From Variovorax soli NBRC 106424 (GTDB lineage Bacteria > Pseudomonadota > Gammaproteobacteria > Burkholderiales > Burkholderiaceae_C): a stretch of DNA of 32,482 nucleotides. A program made the position numbers and the translations under genes. This document shows, piece after piece, positions 7,125 through 14,963 of the stretch. Location of the stretch: NCBI RefSeq assembly GCF_001591385.1, contig NZ_BCUU01000058.1, positions 1 through 32,482 of the forward strand, written 5' to 3'. The notes beneath the pieces were generated by a model. It was not told where the DNA came from. It saw only the letters and a program-made list of their open reading frames with translations, and searched no databases. Positions within the stretch are counted from its first letter, which is position 1; every line of letters begins with the position of its first letter.

Positions 7125-8270
7125 TCATCCCCGTTGCATGTCGATGCCCGCCAGGCGCAGCCCCTGGTCGGCAATGCGCATGCTCTCGTTGAGGTAGCGG
7201 ATGCGGCCGAAGGCCCAGGTGATCAGCGGGCGCATGGCGTCCAGCCGCGTGGGCCACTGGCGGGTGAACCAGTCGTAGCGGCAGGCCCAGGCCTGCGTGC
7301 GGTCGCTGATGAAGCGCACGCGCTGCTCCCACTGCGCCACGGCGGCGGGCACGTCCTGCGTCTGCCGCAGGAAATGCGCGAGCGCATAGGCGTTGATGAG
7401 CGTCAGCCCCGCGCCCTGGCCCAGCGTGGGCGGCAGCCCGTGCGCGGCATCGCCCAGGATCGCGACGCGGCCCATGGCCCACTTCTCGCAGTCCACCACG
7501 CCGTAGTTGAACTGGGTGGAGGGCGCGCGGCCCAGCGCTGCCATGAGCCCCGCGAGCTTGGGAAAGCGTTCGGACCAGTCGCGCACGTCCAGCGGCAATT
7601 GGCGCGCAATGGCGTCGCGCTCGGGCGCCACCATGTAGACGTAGGTCTGGTTCGGGCCCGCCGGCGTCACGCCGATGCGGCGGTTGCCCGACCAGTGCTC
7701 CACCGTCTTGTCCTCGGGCGTGAACTCGCGGCCTTCGATGAGGAAGCGGTCGATGATGGTGGGCAGGATGCGGAAGCTGCTGCGCATGGGCAGCGAGTTG
7801 CGCACCGCGGAGCCCACGCCGTCGGCCGCCACGATCAGGTCGGCTTCGTGCGTCCTGCCGTCGGCGGTGCGGATCGCGCGGCCGTTCACCGCCTCGGTCA
7901 CGGTCGAGTTGGTGATGATCTCGGCGCCGGCCGCCAGCGCCGCGTCGCGCAGCCCTTCGATCAGGGTCTGCCGCGCGAAGACGTGGACGCGCGACAGGCC
8001 GGCGAGCGTGCGCTGCTGGCGCAGCGACCCGTCGGCAAAGCGGATCTCGGCCTTGTGCAGCTGCAGGCCGTGCGGCTTCAGGCGCTCGAACACGCCCAGG
8101 CGTTCGAGCACCTCGATGCTGTTGTTCTTGATGTAGATGCCGGCGCCGATCTCGCGGATCTGCTCGCCGCGCTCGTGGACGCGCACGCGCCAGCCATCGC
8201 GCGCCAGAAGGGCTGCGGTGGCCAGGCCGCCGATGCCGCCGCCGGCAATCTCCGCGGTGCGAAGGGACAT
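7125..8270 (-). CDS. FAD-dependent aromatic monooxygenase (group A, UbiH/salicylate hydroxylase-like)
   Basis: A 381-residue single-component flavin hydroxylase. It shows the FAD Rossmann motif AGGGIGGLATAALLARDG (9-26), the DG motif ADLIVAADGVGSAVR (143-157) and the GD motif ILGDAAHGLPPTLGQGAGL (271-289), the three signatures of the NAD(P)H-dependent PF01494 hydroxylases. These enzymes use NAD(P)H and oxygen to hydroxylate an activated aromatic ring. In this operon the likely job is to add a second hydroxyl to a ring already oxidised by the molybdenum hydroxylase, giving the substrate of the extradiol dioxygenase next door. The general fold is shared by salicylate, 6-hydroxynicotinate and dihydroxypyridine hydroxylases, so the true substrate cannot be named. 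It begins 23 bases after the dioxygenase stop. Confidence 0.88.
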   Translation of the reverse strand: MSLRTAEIAGGGIGGLATAALLARDGWRVRVHERGEQIREIGAGIYIKNNSIEVLERLGVFERLKPHGLQLHKAEIRFADGSLRQQRTLAGLSRVHVFARQTLIEGLRDAALAAGAEIITNSTVTEAVNGRAIRTADGRTHEADLIVAADGVGSAVRNSLPMRSSFRILPTIIDRFLIEGREFTPEDKTVEHWSGNRRIGVTPAGPNQTYVYMVAPERDAIARQLPLDVRDWSERFPKLAGLMAALGRAPSTQFNYGVVDCEKWAMGRVAILGDAAHGLPPTLGQGAGLTLINAYALAHFLRQTQDVPAAVAQWEQRVRFISDRTQAWACRYDWFTRQWPTRLDAMRPLITWAFGRIRYLNESMRIADQGLRLAGIDMQRG

Positions 8271-8293
8271 GATGCTTTTCTCCTAAAGTTGAA

Positions 8294-9403
8294 TCAGGTG
8301 TTCTTGCGCTGCAGCCCCACCTGCATCGCGGCGCCCGCCGTCAGCAGCGCATGGATGCGGAACTGGTCGCGCAGGCGCTCGGTGTCGAACGCGACAAGGG
8401 CCTCGCGCTCGTCCGGCGCCAGGCGAAAGGCGTGGCTCCAGGCGGCCGGGTCGGCCACGAAGCGGCGTGCGTCCTCGGGACTGGTGCGCAGGCGCAGCAC
8501 GGCCTCCACCAGCGGGGCGCGGTCGGCCGGCAGCGCGGGGTAGATCAGTTCGTAGTCGTCCACCGCCGGGTTGGGCGTTTCCAGGTCCCACGCCAGCGAG
8601 GCGTAGGTGTGGTGCCACGAAGGCTCGAAGTGCGCGGCGAAGGGCTTGCGGTCGCCGATGGCGCCGGCCAGCATCAGCGTCGAGCGCAGCTCCACGTTGC
8701 CGGTGCGGTCCAGCTCGCGCTCGTTCAGGCCCAGCAGGTGCTGCAGGTCGCCTTCGCACATGCGGGCGAAGAGCCCTTCGTCCGTCTTCACGTCCGGGTG
8801 CGGATAGTGGCGCGTGCCGGGGTAGTGTGAAAGCCCGCCGCTGGCCACCAGGATGGCGCGCTTGCCCAGCTTGCACAGCGCCCGCTCCAGCGCCTGGCCG
8901 AAGGCGAAGCAGCGCGTGGGTGAGGGCTGCGGCGGTACATAGGAATTGACGAACAGGGCCGTCATCGGCGTCTCGCGCGTGAAGCCCATGTACTCGTAGG
9001 GAATGGTGAAGGCGGTCTGCAGCTTCGCGCCGAGGGTGAAGGCCAGGTCGAAGCCCACGGCCGACATCTCGGGCACCAGCGCATAGCCCAGCTCGGCATC
9101 CAGCGCCCAGTCGCCGCGGTGCTTGTGCATGCCGTCGGCGCTGCGGGCCACGTGCACGCAGAAGGGCGGCACGCTGTGGGTCACGAAGTGGTCGCCGTGG
9201 TCGTTGGAGATGACGACCACGCAGTCCGCTTCCTTGCGGCGGAAGGCTTCGCCGATGGCCGCGAGCTGGGCCTGGACGCGGTCCACCTGCGCGAGGTCTT
9301 CGGTGTCGGGGCGCGAGAGCAGCTGCGGCGCATGCGGGACGGCGGCGGCGGCCACCACGCCGGCGGGCTTGCGGCGCAGGCCGGGCGTCTGGGCGGTGCT
9401 CAT
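8294..9403 (-). CDS. Single-chain extradiol ring-cleavage dioxygenase (LigB domain plus LigA-like tail)
   Basis: A 369-residue class III extradiol dioxygenase. The N-terminal LigB domain (about 14-280) has His24 (VPHAPQLL), His69 (SNDHGDH), the catalytic SGGLSHYPG with His193, and Glu238 (GNVELRS), matching the two-His, one-carboxylate iron site and acid/base His of LigB enzymes. The last 80 residues look like a LigA-type small domain (EDARRFVADPAAWSHAFRL, then DEREALVAFDTERLRDQ). LigA and LigB are separate subunits in protocatechuate 4,5-dioxygenase but fused in gallate dioxygenase types, as here. It should open a dihydroxylated ring next to the diol. The ATG overlaps the CoxS stop as ATGA and has GAGGAGG upstream. 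Confidence 0.85.
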   Translation of the reverse strand: MSTAQTPGLRRKPAGVVAAAAVPHAPQLLSRPDTEDLAQVDRVQAQLAAIGEAFRRKEADCVVVISNDHGDHFVTHSVPPFCVHVARSADGMHKHRGDWALDAELGYALVPEMSAVGFDLAFTLGAKLQTAFTIPYEYMGFTRETPMTALFVNSYVPPQPSPTRCFAFGQALERALCKLGKRAILVASGGLSHYPGTRHYPHPDVKTDEGLFARMCEGDLQHLLGLNERELDRTGNVELRSTLMLAGAIGDRKPFAAHFEPSWHHTYASLAWDLETPNPAVDDYELIYPALPADRAPLVEAVLRLRTSPEDARRFVADPAAWSHAFRLAPDEREALVAFDTERLRDQFRIHALLTAGAAMQVGLQRKNT

Positions 9404-9924
9404 GGGCGAGCCTCCTCGGAGTGGGAGTGGGAGTGGGAATGGGCGTGGCTGTGCGCCGCGGCCTGCGGATTCGCCACCGAAAGAATGGCTTCCACGATGC
9501 CCTGGTAGCCGGTGCAGCGGCAGATGTTGCCGGCCAGGCGCTCGCGCACGCTGGCCTCGTCCAGCGGCTCGCCGCTGGCCAGCATGTCGTAGGCCGAGAC
9601 GAACATGCCCGGCGTGCAGAAGCCGCACTGCAGCGCGTGGTGCGCATTGAAGGCGGCGCGCAGGCGCTGGGCCAGTTCGTCCTGCAGGCCGTCGAGCGTG
9701 GTGACGCGGCTGCCCGCGCAGCCGTGCGCGAGGGCGAGGCAGGCGCGCGTGCAGCTGCCGTCCACCAGTACGTTGCAGGCGCCGCACACGCCGTGCTCGC
9801 AGCCGAGGTGGACCGAGGTCGCGCCGCGGTCGCGCACGAAGTCGGCCAGCGTGATGCGGTGCTCGCCGGTCAGCGGCACGGCGCATCCGTTGAGGATGAT
9901 CTGGTTGTCGGGAAGGTCGTTCAT
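9400..9924 (-). CDS. Molybdenum hydroxylase small subunit, two [2Fe-2S] clusters, His-rich tail (CoxS-like)
   Basis: A 174-residue iron-sulfur subunit. The plant-type ferredoxin domain carries Cys42, Cys47, Cys50 and Cys62 (GCEHGVCGAC). The helical domain carries Cys100, Cys103, Cys135 and Cys137 (CGFCTPGM and CRCTGYQ), the standard ligands for the two [2Fe-2S] clusters that pass electrons from the molybdenum centre to FAD. It has an unusual C-terminal tail, HSHAHSHSHSHSE, absent from the normal family, encoded by a short tandem repeat. Its ATG overlaps the CoxM stop and its stop overlaps the dioxygenase start, both as ATGA, so translation is probably coupled along the operon. Confidence 0.93.
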   Translation of the reverse strand: MNDLPDNQIILNGCAVPLTGEHRITLADFVRDRGATSVHLGCEHGVCGACNVLVDGSCTRACLALAHGCAGSRVTTLDGLQDELAQRLRAAFNAHHALQCGFCTPGMFVSAYDMLASGEPLDEASVRERLAGNICRCTGYQGIVEAILSVANPQAAAHSHAHSHSHSHSEEARP

Positions 9925-10769
9925 CGGGCTTGCGGGTTCAGTGCGCGCTGCGCGGCGTCCACGGCGTTGACGGCATGGCGTCGGCGCTCGAGCCGGTCCA
10001 GTTCGGGCAGCGCGGTGGCAATGTCGTCGCCGGCGGCGGCCAGCAACGGCGTTCTTGCGGTGGTGCCGGCAGCGAGGGCGCGGGCCAGCCGGGGCAGCGC
10101 GCAAGGCTTGTCGCCTGCGGCGCCCAGCCAGCACTCCCACGTGTGCGAGCGGCGCAGCACGATGGCCGAGCACATGGCGTATTCGCCGGCACGGTGCATG
10201 AGCTTGGCGCGCCCCCAGGCCGTGAGCGTGGCCTCGTCGGGCGCGAGGGTGAGGGCCGTGGCCAGTTCGTCCACGGCGCGCGCAGTGAGCAGCGGGCCCA
10301 GGATGAACTCGCGCACCGGCACGCTGCGCACGCCGCGCAGGCTCGCCAGTTCGATGCGCGCATCGAGCGCGCTGAACAGCAGCGGCCAGTCGCCCTTGGG
10401 GTCGGCCTGCACGATGCTGCCCACCGCGGTGCCGCGGTTGCGCACGGCGTGGAAGGCGATCTCGCGGGCATGGGCGTTCAGCAGCGCGCCGAGCGGCGCA
10501 TGCAACGGGGCGCGCACCTGTTCGAGCGCCGCATGGCGCACCAGGGCGCCGATGCGAACGCCGTGCGAGTCGTCGAAGCGCAGGTCCGACAGTGCGGCGA
10601 TGCGGTTGATGTCCAGCAGGACGTGCGGGCGCAGCACGCGGTAGCGCAGCAGCGGCACCAGGCTCTGGCCGCCGGCCAGCACCTGCGCGTCGCTGCCGAG
10701 CGCGGCGAGCTGGCCCAGCGCCTCGTCGATGGAGGCGGGCATGCGAAGGTCGAGCGGGGCCAGCTTCAC
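9921..10769 (-). CDS. Molybdenum hydroxylase FAD-binding subunit (CoxM-like)
   Basis: A 282-residue FAD subunit of the CO dehydrogenase/xanthine dehydrogenase family. The N-terminal domain begins with KLAPLDLRMPASIDEALGQL and contains the flavin motif LAGGQSLVPLL (31-41). The second flavin motif is NRGTAVGSIVQADP (111-124); it keeps the shape of the usual T-x-GGS loop but reads TAVGS. The C-terminal CODH domain follows from about 175. The start is a GTG at 10769 that overlaps the CoxL stop as GTGA, which is supported by the family-typical N terminus and by the same overlap pattern between neighbours. It takes electrons from the iron-sulfur subunit and passes them to the respiratory chain or another acceptor. 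Confidence 0.9.
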   Translation of the reverse strand: MKLAPLDLRMPASIDEALGQLAALGSDAQVLAGGQSLVPLLRYRVLRPHVLLDINRIAALSDLRFDDSHGVRIGALVRHAALEQVRAPLHAPLGALLNAHAREIAFHAVRNRGTAVGSIVQADPKGDWPLLFSALDARIELASLRGVRSVPVREFILGPLLTARAVDELATALTLAPDEATLTAWGRAKLMHRAGEYAMCSAIVLRRSHTWECWLGAAGDKPCALPRLARALAAGTTARTPLLAAAGDDIATALPELDRLERRRHAVNAVDAAQRALNPQAR

Positions 10770-13117
10770 AGTGCCACCTCTTCCTGCAGTTCTGGCTGTT
10801 CCGCACCCGCGGACGGTCCTTCGTCCAGCAGCTGCGACAACAGGTAGTCGGGCGTGATGGGCGTGCGGTTCACCGCCACGCCGCGCGCCAGCAGTGCCGA
10901 ACGCACCGCGTTGCCGATGGCCGCGGGCCCGGCGACGCAGCCGCCTTCGCCGGCGCCCTTGATGCCGAACTCGGAGAACGGCGAGGGCGTGCACTGGTGG
11001 ATGACGTCGATGCGCGGCACCTCCATGCTGCTGGGCAGCGCGTAGTCGCCGAAGGTGACGCTCGTGGGTTGTCCGTCTTCGGTGTAGCGCATCTCCTCGA
11101 GCAGCGCCTGGCCGATGCCCTGCGCCACGCCGCCGCGCACCTGGCCGTCCAGGATCAGCGGGTTGACGACGGTGCCGCAGTCCTCGACCACCGCATAGTC
11201 GGTGACCTGCACCAGCCCGGTCTCGGTGTCGACGCGCACGCGCACCACGTGGGTGCCGTATGAGAAGGTGCCGGTCTCCACCTGGGGCCGGTAGATGCCT
11301 TCCACCGACATGCCCGGCGGAATGTCGTGCGGGAGGCGATGCAGTTCCACCACCGAGAGCCGGCCGATGCCGGCAAAGTCGATCGACGTGCCGCCCGGAC
11401 CGAAGAAGCGCGGGCCTTCCTGCCGCAAGTCCTCGATGGCGCATTCCAGAGCCGCCGCGGCGATGCGGCGCGCCTTGTCCAGCAGCAGCTGCGAAGCCTT
11501 CGCCACGGCCCCGCCGGCCATCACGATGGAGCGCGATGCCACCGTGCCCAGGCCGTAGGGCGAGCGGCCCGTGTCGCCCTGGCGGATGCGGATGGCCGCC
11601 AGCGGCAGCCCCGTCACCTGCGCGGCGATCTGCGCGAGCGAAGTGAAGTGGCCCTGGCCGTGGCTGAGCGTGCCCACGTCGACGATGAGTTGGCCGCCCG
11701 GCGTGAGCGTGGCGCGCGCGGCTTCATGCCCGTAGATGTAGGGCGAGCCGCGCCGGTGCCATTCGACCGAGCCGTGCGCCGCCTGCTCCACGTACATGCC
11801 GTAGCCCACGGCGTGCACATAGCGCGCGTCGTCCTTCAGCGCGGGCCAGGTGCGGGCGTGTGCTTCCGCGGCCGCCAGCGATGCCGCGTAGTCGCCCGAG
11901 TCGTAGTACAGGCCCGTGGCCGTGGTGTAGGGAAAGCGGTCCGCGCCGATGAGGTTGCGCTTGCGCACCGCCAGCGGCGGCAGGCCCAGGTCGTGCGCCA
12001 CTTCGTCGAGCAGGCGCTCCATGGCGAAGCAGCCGGCCGGCCGGCCCACGCCGCGGAACGGGCCCACCGGCGACTTGTTGGTGTAGACCGCGATCGACTC
12101 GCTGCGGTAGTTGCGGATGTGGTAGGGGCCGAGCATCACGTTGGCCGCCATGTTGGCCTCGATGGCGCCGGTGGAGGTCTTGGCCGAATAGGCGCCCGAG
12201 TCCACCACGAAGCGCGCCCGCACGGCGTGGATGCGTCCGGTCTCGTCGAACCAGGCGCTCACTTCCTGCTCGTGCTGGCGGCTGTGGTTGGAAGCGACGA
12301 AGTGCTCGTAGCGGTCTTCCACCCAGCGGTGCGGCTTGCCGGTGGCCAGCGCGAGCGCCGCCACCACGATCTCCTCGGGGTACAGGTTGCTCTTGGCGCC
12401 GAAGCCGCCGCCCACGTCGGGCACCACCACACGGATGTCCGCCTCCGAGATGCCGACCAGGTGCTCGGCCAGGAAGGTGCGCAGCAGGTGCGGGCGCTGG
12501 TGCGAGGCATGCACCACCAGCTCGCCCGTGGAAGCGTCGACCCAGGCCACGCAACCGCGGCCTTCCAGCGGCGATGCGAGCACGCGCGCCATCGAGAAGC
12601 GCCGCGTGATGCTGCGCCCGCTGAAGGCGGCTTCGTCGCCGACGGTGCGGCCGCTTCGCATGACGACGTTCGAGGAGAGCCCTTCGTGCAGCGGCGCCGA
12701 GGGGTGGTCGAGCTCGGCCAGCGCGTCCATCACCGGCGCAATCGCCTCGATGTCGGGCATGCACGATTCGGCGATGTCCTCCGCCTGCGCGCGCGTGGCG
12801 GCGGTGATGGCGGCAATGGCCTCGCCCACGTAGCGCACGCGGCTCGCGGCGAGCAGCGGCATGGGCGCGCCCTGGAACTCCTTGCGCAGCAGGCGGCCTT
12901 CGATCGGCACGGTGAGCGGCGCGATGCGCCGGGCATCCCACACCGCATCGGCCGGCACATCGGCCGGCAGGGCCAGGCCGCGCAAGTGGCCGTTGGCGAC
13001 GGGGCTGCGCAGGAAGGCCACCTCGACGCAACCTGGCACCGTGATGTCCGCCACGAAGCGGGAGACGCCTTGGAGATGGCGCGCGTCCTCGACGCGGGCA
13101 ATGGGCTCGCCGATCAT
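10766..13117 (-). CDS. Molybdopterin-binding large subunit of a heteroaromatic-type hydroxylase (CoxL-like)
   Basis: A 783-residue catalytic subunit of the xanthine dehydrogenase family. Family marks in order are the N-terminal IGEPIARVEDARHLQG (2-17), PDVGGGFGAKSNLYPEE (233-249), GPFRGVGRPAG (352-362) and GIKGAGEGGC near residues 718-727 with the expected catalytic Glu724. The AYxCSFR loop of true aerobic CO dehydrogenase is absent, so this is not a form I CO oxidiser; form II-like or heterocycle-hydroxylating enzymes fit better. Such enzymes insert water-derived oxygen at a carbon beside a ring nitrogen, or act on aldehydes. It follows the solute-binding protein gene by 17 bases, with a GAAGGGAA-like ribosome site, and is the first enzyme gene of the operon. 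Confidence 0.9.
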   Translation of the reverse strand: MIGEPIARVEDARHLQGVSRFVADITVPGCVEVAFLRSPVANGHLRGLALPADVPADAVWDARRIAPLTVPIEGRLLRKEFQGAPMPLLAASRVRYVGEAIAAITAATRAQAEDIAESCMPDIEAIAPVMDALAELDHPSAPLHEGLSSNVVMRSGRTVGDEAAFSGRSITRRFSMARVLASPLEGRGCVAWVDASTGELVVHASHQRPHLLRTFLAEHLVGISEADIRVVVPDVGGGFGAKSNLYPEEIVVAALALATGKPHRWVEDRYEHFVASNHSRQHEQEVSAWFDETGRIHAVRARFVVDSGAYSAKTSTGAIEANMAANVMLGPYHIRNYRSESIAVYTNKSPVGPFRGVGRPAGCFAMERLLDEVAHDLGLPPLAVRKRNLIGADRFPYTTATGLYYDSGDYAASLAAAEAHARTWPALKDDARYVHAVGYGMYVEQAAHGSVEWHRRGSPYIYGHEAARATLTPGGQLIVDVGTLSHGQGHFTSLAQIAAQVTGLPLAAIRIRQGDTGRSPYGLGTVASRSIVMAGGAVAKASQLLLDKARRIAAAALECAIEDLRQEGPRFFGPGGTSIDFAGIGRLSVVELHRLPHDIPPGMSVEGIYRPQVETGTFSYGTHVVRVRVDTETGLVQVTDYAVVEDCGTVVNPLILDGQVRGGVAQGIGQALLEEMRYTEDGQPTSVTFGDYALPSSMEVPRIDVIHQCTPSPFSEFGIKGAGEGGCVAGPAAIGNAVRSALLARGVAVNRTPITPDYLLSQLLDEGPSAGAEQPELQEEVAL

Positions 13118-13134
13118 TTGCTGCGCGTTTCCCT

Positions 13135-14136
13135 TCAGTCCAGCTTGATGTTGGCGGCGCGGATGATGGAGCCCCACTTGCCGGAGTCCTGCTGCATGCG
13201 GGCGGCCAGCTGCTCGGTGGTGCCGCCCAGTGGCACCAGGCCCAGCTTGATCAGGCGGTTGCGGATCTCGGGCTTGGCCAGCGCCTTGTTCACTTCCTGG
13301 TTGAGCGTCTGCACCACGACCGGCGGCGTGCCGGTGGGCGTCATCAGCACGAACCAGCTCGACAGGTCCACGTCCGGCAGGCCGGCTTCCTTCAGGGTCG
13401 GCACGTTCGGCAGGGTGGGGAAGCGCTTGGGCGCGGCAATGGCCAGCACGCGCACGCGGCCGGCGTCGATCTGGGGCTGCGCAGGGCCGAGGTTCTCGAA
13501 GCTGAAGTCTGTCTCGCCGGCGGCCACCGAGGTCACGGCCGGGCCGCTGCCCTTGAGCGGCACATGCTGGGCCTGGAAGCCCACCACCGACTTGAACCAT
13601 TCGGCCGCCAGGTGCAGCGTGCTGCCGGCGCCGGCCGATGCGTAGTTGAGCGAGGTGCCGCTCTTGGCCGCCATGGCGATGAAGTCCTTGGCGGTCTTTT
13701 CCTTGATCTTGCTGCCCACCAGCAGGAAGGCCGGCACGTCGACGATGCCCACCACCGGTGCGAGCGAACGCGAGGCGTCGTACGGCATCTGCGGATAGAA
13801 GTGGACGTTGTTGATCAGCGAGGTGGTGCCCAGCAGCAGGGTGTAGCCGTCGGGCGCGGAGCGCACCACGAAGGCGGTGCCGATCTGCGAGTTGGCGCCG
13901 GGCTTGTTGTCCACCACCACCGGCGTGTGCAGGTTGTTGGACAGCTCCTGGCCGATGAGGCGCGCCGTGATGTCGGACGCACCACCGGCGGCAAAAGGCA
14001 CCACGATGGTGATCGGCTTGGAGGGATAGCTCTGCGCGCCGGCTGCGAATGCCAGGCAGGAGAGCGACGCGAACAAGGAGGCGCCGCGAAGAAGAATGCG
14101 ACGACGGACGGGGGTGAGAAGGGAACGGGCAGGCAT
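13135..14136 (-). CDS. Bug/TctC-family periplasmic solute-binding protein
   Basis: A 333-residue protein with a signal peptide (RRRILLRG followed by a hydrophobic core, probable cut after AGA near residue 35) and a TctC fold. Family marks are SKPITIVVPFAAGGASDITAR, VVVDNKPGANSQIGT, NYASAGAGSTLHLAAEWF and HVPLKGSGPAVTSVAAGETDF. These proteins bind carboxylates in the periplasm. No TctA or TctB membrane genes are nearby, which is common for the expanded Bug families of Burkholderiales, where the partner is encoded elsewhere or the protein serves as a sensor. It is the first gene of the catabolic operon, so its ligand is probably the pathway substrate. The ATG has AAGGAAG upstream. Confidence 0.92.
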   Translation of the reverse strand: MPARSLLTPVRRRILLRGASLFASLSCLAFAAGAQSYPSKPITIVVPFAAGGASDITARLIGQELSNNLHTPVVVDNKPGANSQIGTAFVVRSAPDGYTLLLGTTSLINNVHFYPQMPYDASRSLAPVVGIVDVPAFLLVGSKIKEKTAKDFIAMAAKSGTSLNYASAGAGSTLHLAAEWFKSVVGFQAQHVPLKGSGPAVTSVAAGETDFSFENLGPAQPQIDAGRVRVLAIAAPKRFPTLPNVPTLKEAGLPDVDLSSWFVLMTPTGTPPVVVQTLNQEVNKALAKPEIRNRLIKLGLVPLGGTTEQLAARMQQDSGKWGSIIRAANIKLD

Positions 14137-14154
14137 GGACTTTCTTCCTTTCAA

Positions 14155-14181
14155 GTATGAAGTATACGTAATACAAGATAC
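14155..14181. promoter_or_regulatory. Symmetric GTAT/ATAC operator in the divergent tctC-gntR intergenic region
   Basis: Four half-sites are arranged with perfect symmetry about base 14168: GTAT (14155), GTAT (14162), ATAC (14171) and ATAC (14178), with 3, 5 and 3 bases between them. FCD-type GntR regulators commonly bind short palindromes near their own gene, so this is a strong candidate for the site of the adjacent regulator. A TATACT -10-like hexamer for the leftward operon (14161-14166, minus strand) lies inside it, so binding would block the operon promoter. The 115-base gap holds nothing else evident. Confidence 0.6.
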
Positions 14182-14251
14182 GAAAGCTGTGCGAAAATCG
14201 TGCCAACGCTTCGGGGTATTCCCGAGGTCCATGGGGTGAAGAAGAATCAAC

Positions 14252-14959
14252 ATGAATCCAGGATCCGCAAGTCTTGCCGGGCTGCCCAAGGTCACGCCCT
14301 CGGCCAATCTGCCCAGCCATGTCCAGTCCGTGCTGCAGGAGGCCATCCTCAACGGCGCCCTCGCGCCCGGCGAGCGCCTCTTCGTGGACGAGGTGGCCGC
14401 GCATTTCGGCGTGAGCAAGATCCCGATCCGCGAGGCGCTCAAGGCACTGGAGACCGCGGGCTGGGTGCAGTCGCAGCCGCGCCGGGGCACCTACGTGCGC
14501 CCCCTGTCGCGGGAAGAATTGCGCGAGACCTTTGAAATGCGGCGCCTGCTGGAGCCCTACAGCGCGGCGCTGGCCGCCAAGCGCCGCACCGAGGCGCAGC
14601 TGGCCGAGCTCAAGGGCCTGCTCGCGCAAAGCGCCGCGGCGCTGAAGGCCGGCGACGTCATCGCGCTCACCGACACCAACAGCCGCTTCCACTCCACCAT
14701 GGGCGACGCGGCCGGCAACAAGATGCTCAGCGAAAGCATCGCCAAGCTCGAGCTGCAGCTGCGCCGCTACTTCGTCTCGGTGGAGTGGCAGCAGCGGCGC
14801 GAGTCCATGGCCCAGCACAAGGCCATCTTCGAAGCCATCCGCGACCAGGACGTGAAGCTGGCCGAGCGACTCACGCTGGCACACATCGACCACACGGAGT
14901 CGCTGGCTTCGGCCTCGATCGACGCCACGCCGAACGCGATGGAACTGGGCCTGAGCTAG
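14252..14959 (+). CDS. GntR-family transcriptional regulator, FCD subfamily
   Basis: A 235-residue regulator. The N-terminal winged helix-turn-helix (about 20-90) includes LPSHVQSVLQEAILNGALAP, RLFVDEVAAHFGVSKIPIRE (HTH) and GWVQSQPRRGTYVRPLS. The C-terminal FCD effector domain (about 95-225) has the metal/ligand residues in DTNSRFHSTM, AQHKAIFEAI and LAHIDHTE. FCD regulators usually repress a catabolic operon until a carboxylate pathway metabolite binds. This gene is divergent from the molybdenum hydroxylase operon, with a symmetric operator between them, so it is very probably its regulator. It ends four bases from the convergent O-methyltransferase gene. Confidence 0.92.
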   Translation: MNPGSASLAGLPKVTPSANLPSHVQSVLQEAILNGALAPGERLFVDEVAAHFGVSKIPIREALKALETAGWVQSQPRRGTYVRPLSREELRETFEMRRLLEPYSAALAAKRRTEAQLAELKGLLAQSAAALKAGDVIALTDTNSRFHSTMGDAAGNKMLSESIAKLELQLRRYFVSVEWQQRRESMAQHKAIFEAIRDQDVKLAERLTLAHIDHTESLASASIDATPNAMELGLS

Positions 14960-14963
14960 CCGT

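Noticed and set aside
9421..9456. CRISPR-like or satellite repeat
   Set aside because: The GTGGGA-type units are 6 bases long, in frame, and encode the His-Ser tail; there are no spacers.
10766..13117. Aerobic carbon monoxide dehydrogenase
   Set aside because: CoxL, M, S and G names fit by family, but the AYxCSFR active-site loop is missing and the neighbours are ring-degradation enzymes.
11327..13645. A 772-codon open frame on the plus strand, antisense to coxL
   Set aside because: It is a shadow of the GC-rich coxL and binding-protein genes: low-complexity composition rich in Arg, His, Val and Gly, and no recognisable domain. The minus strand has full family motifs.
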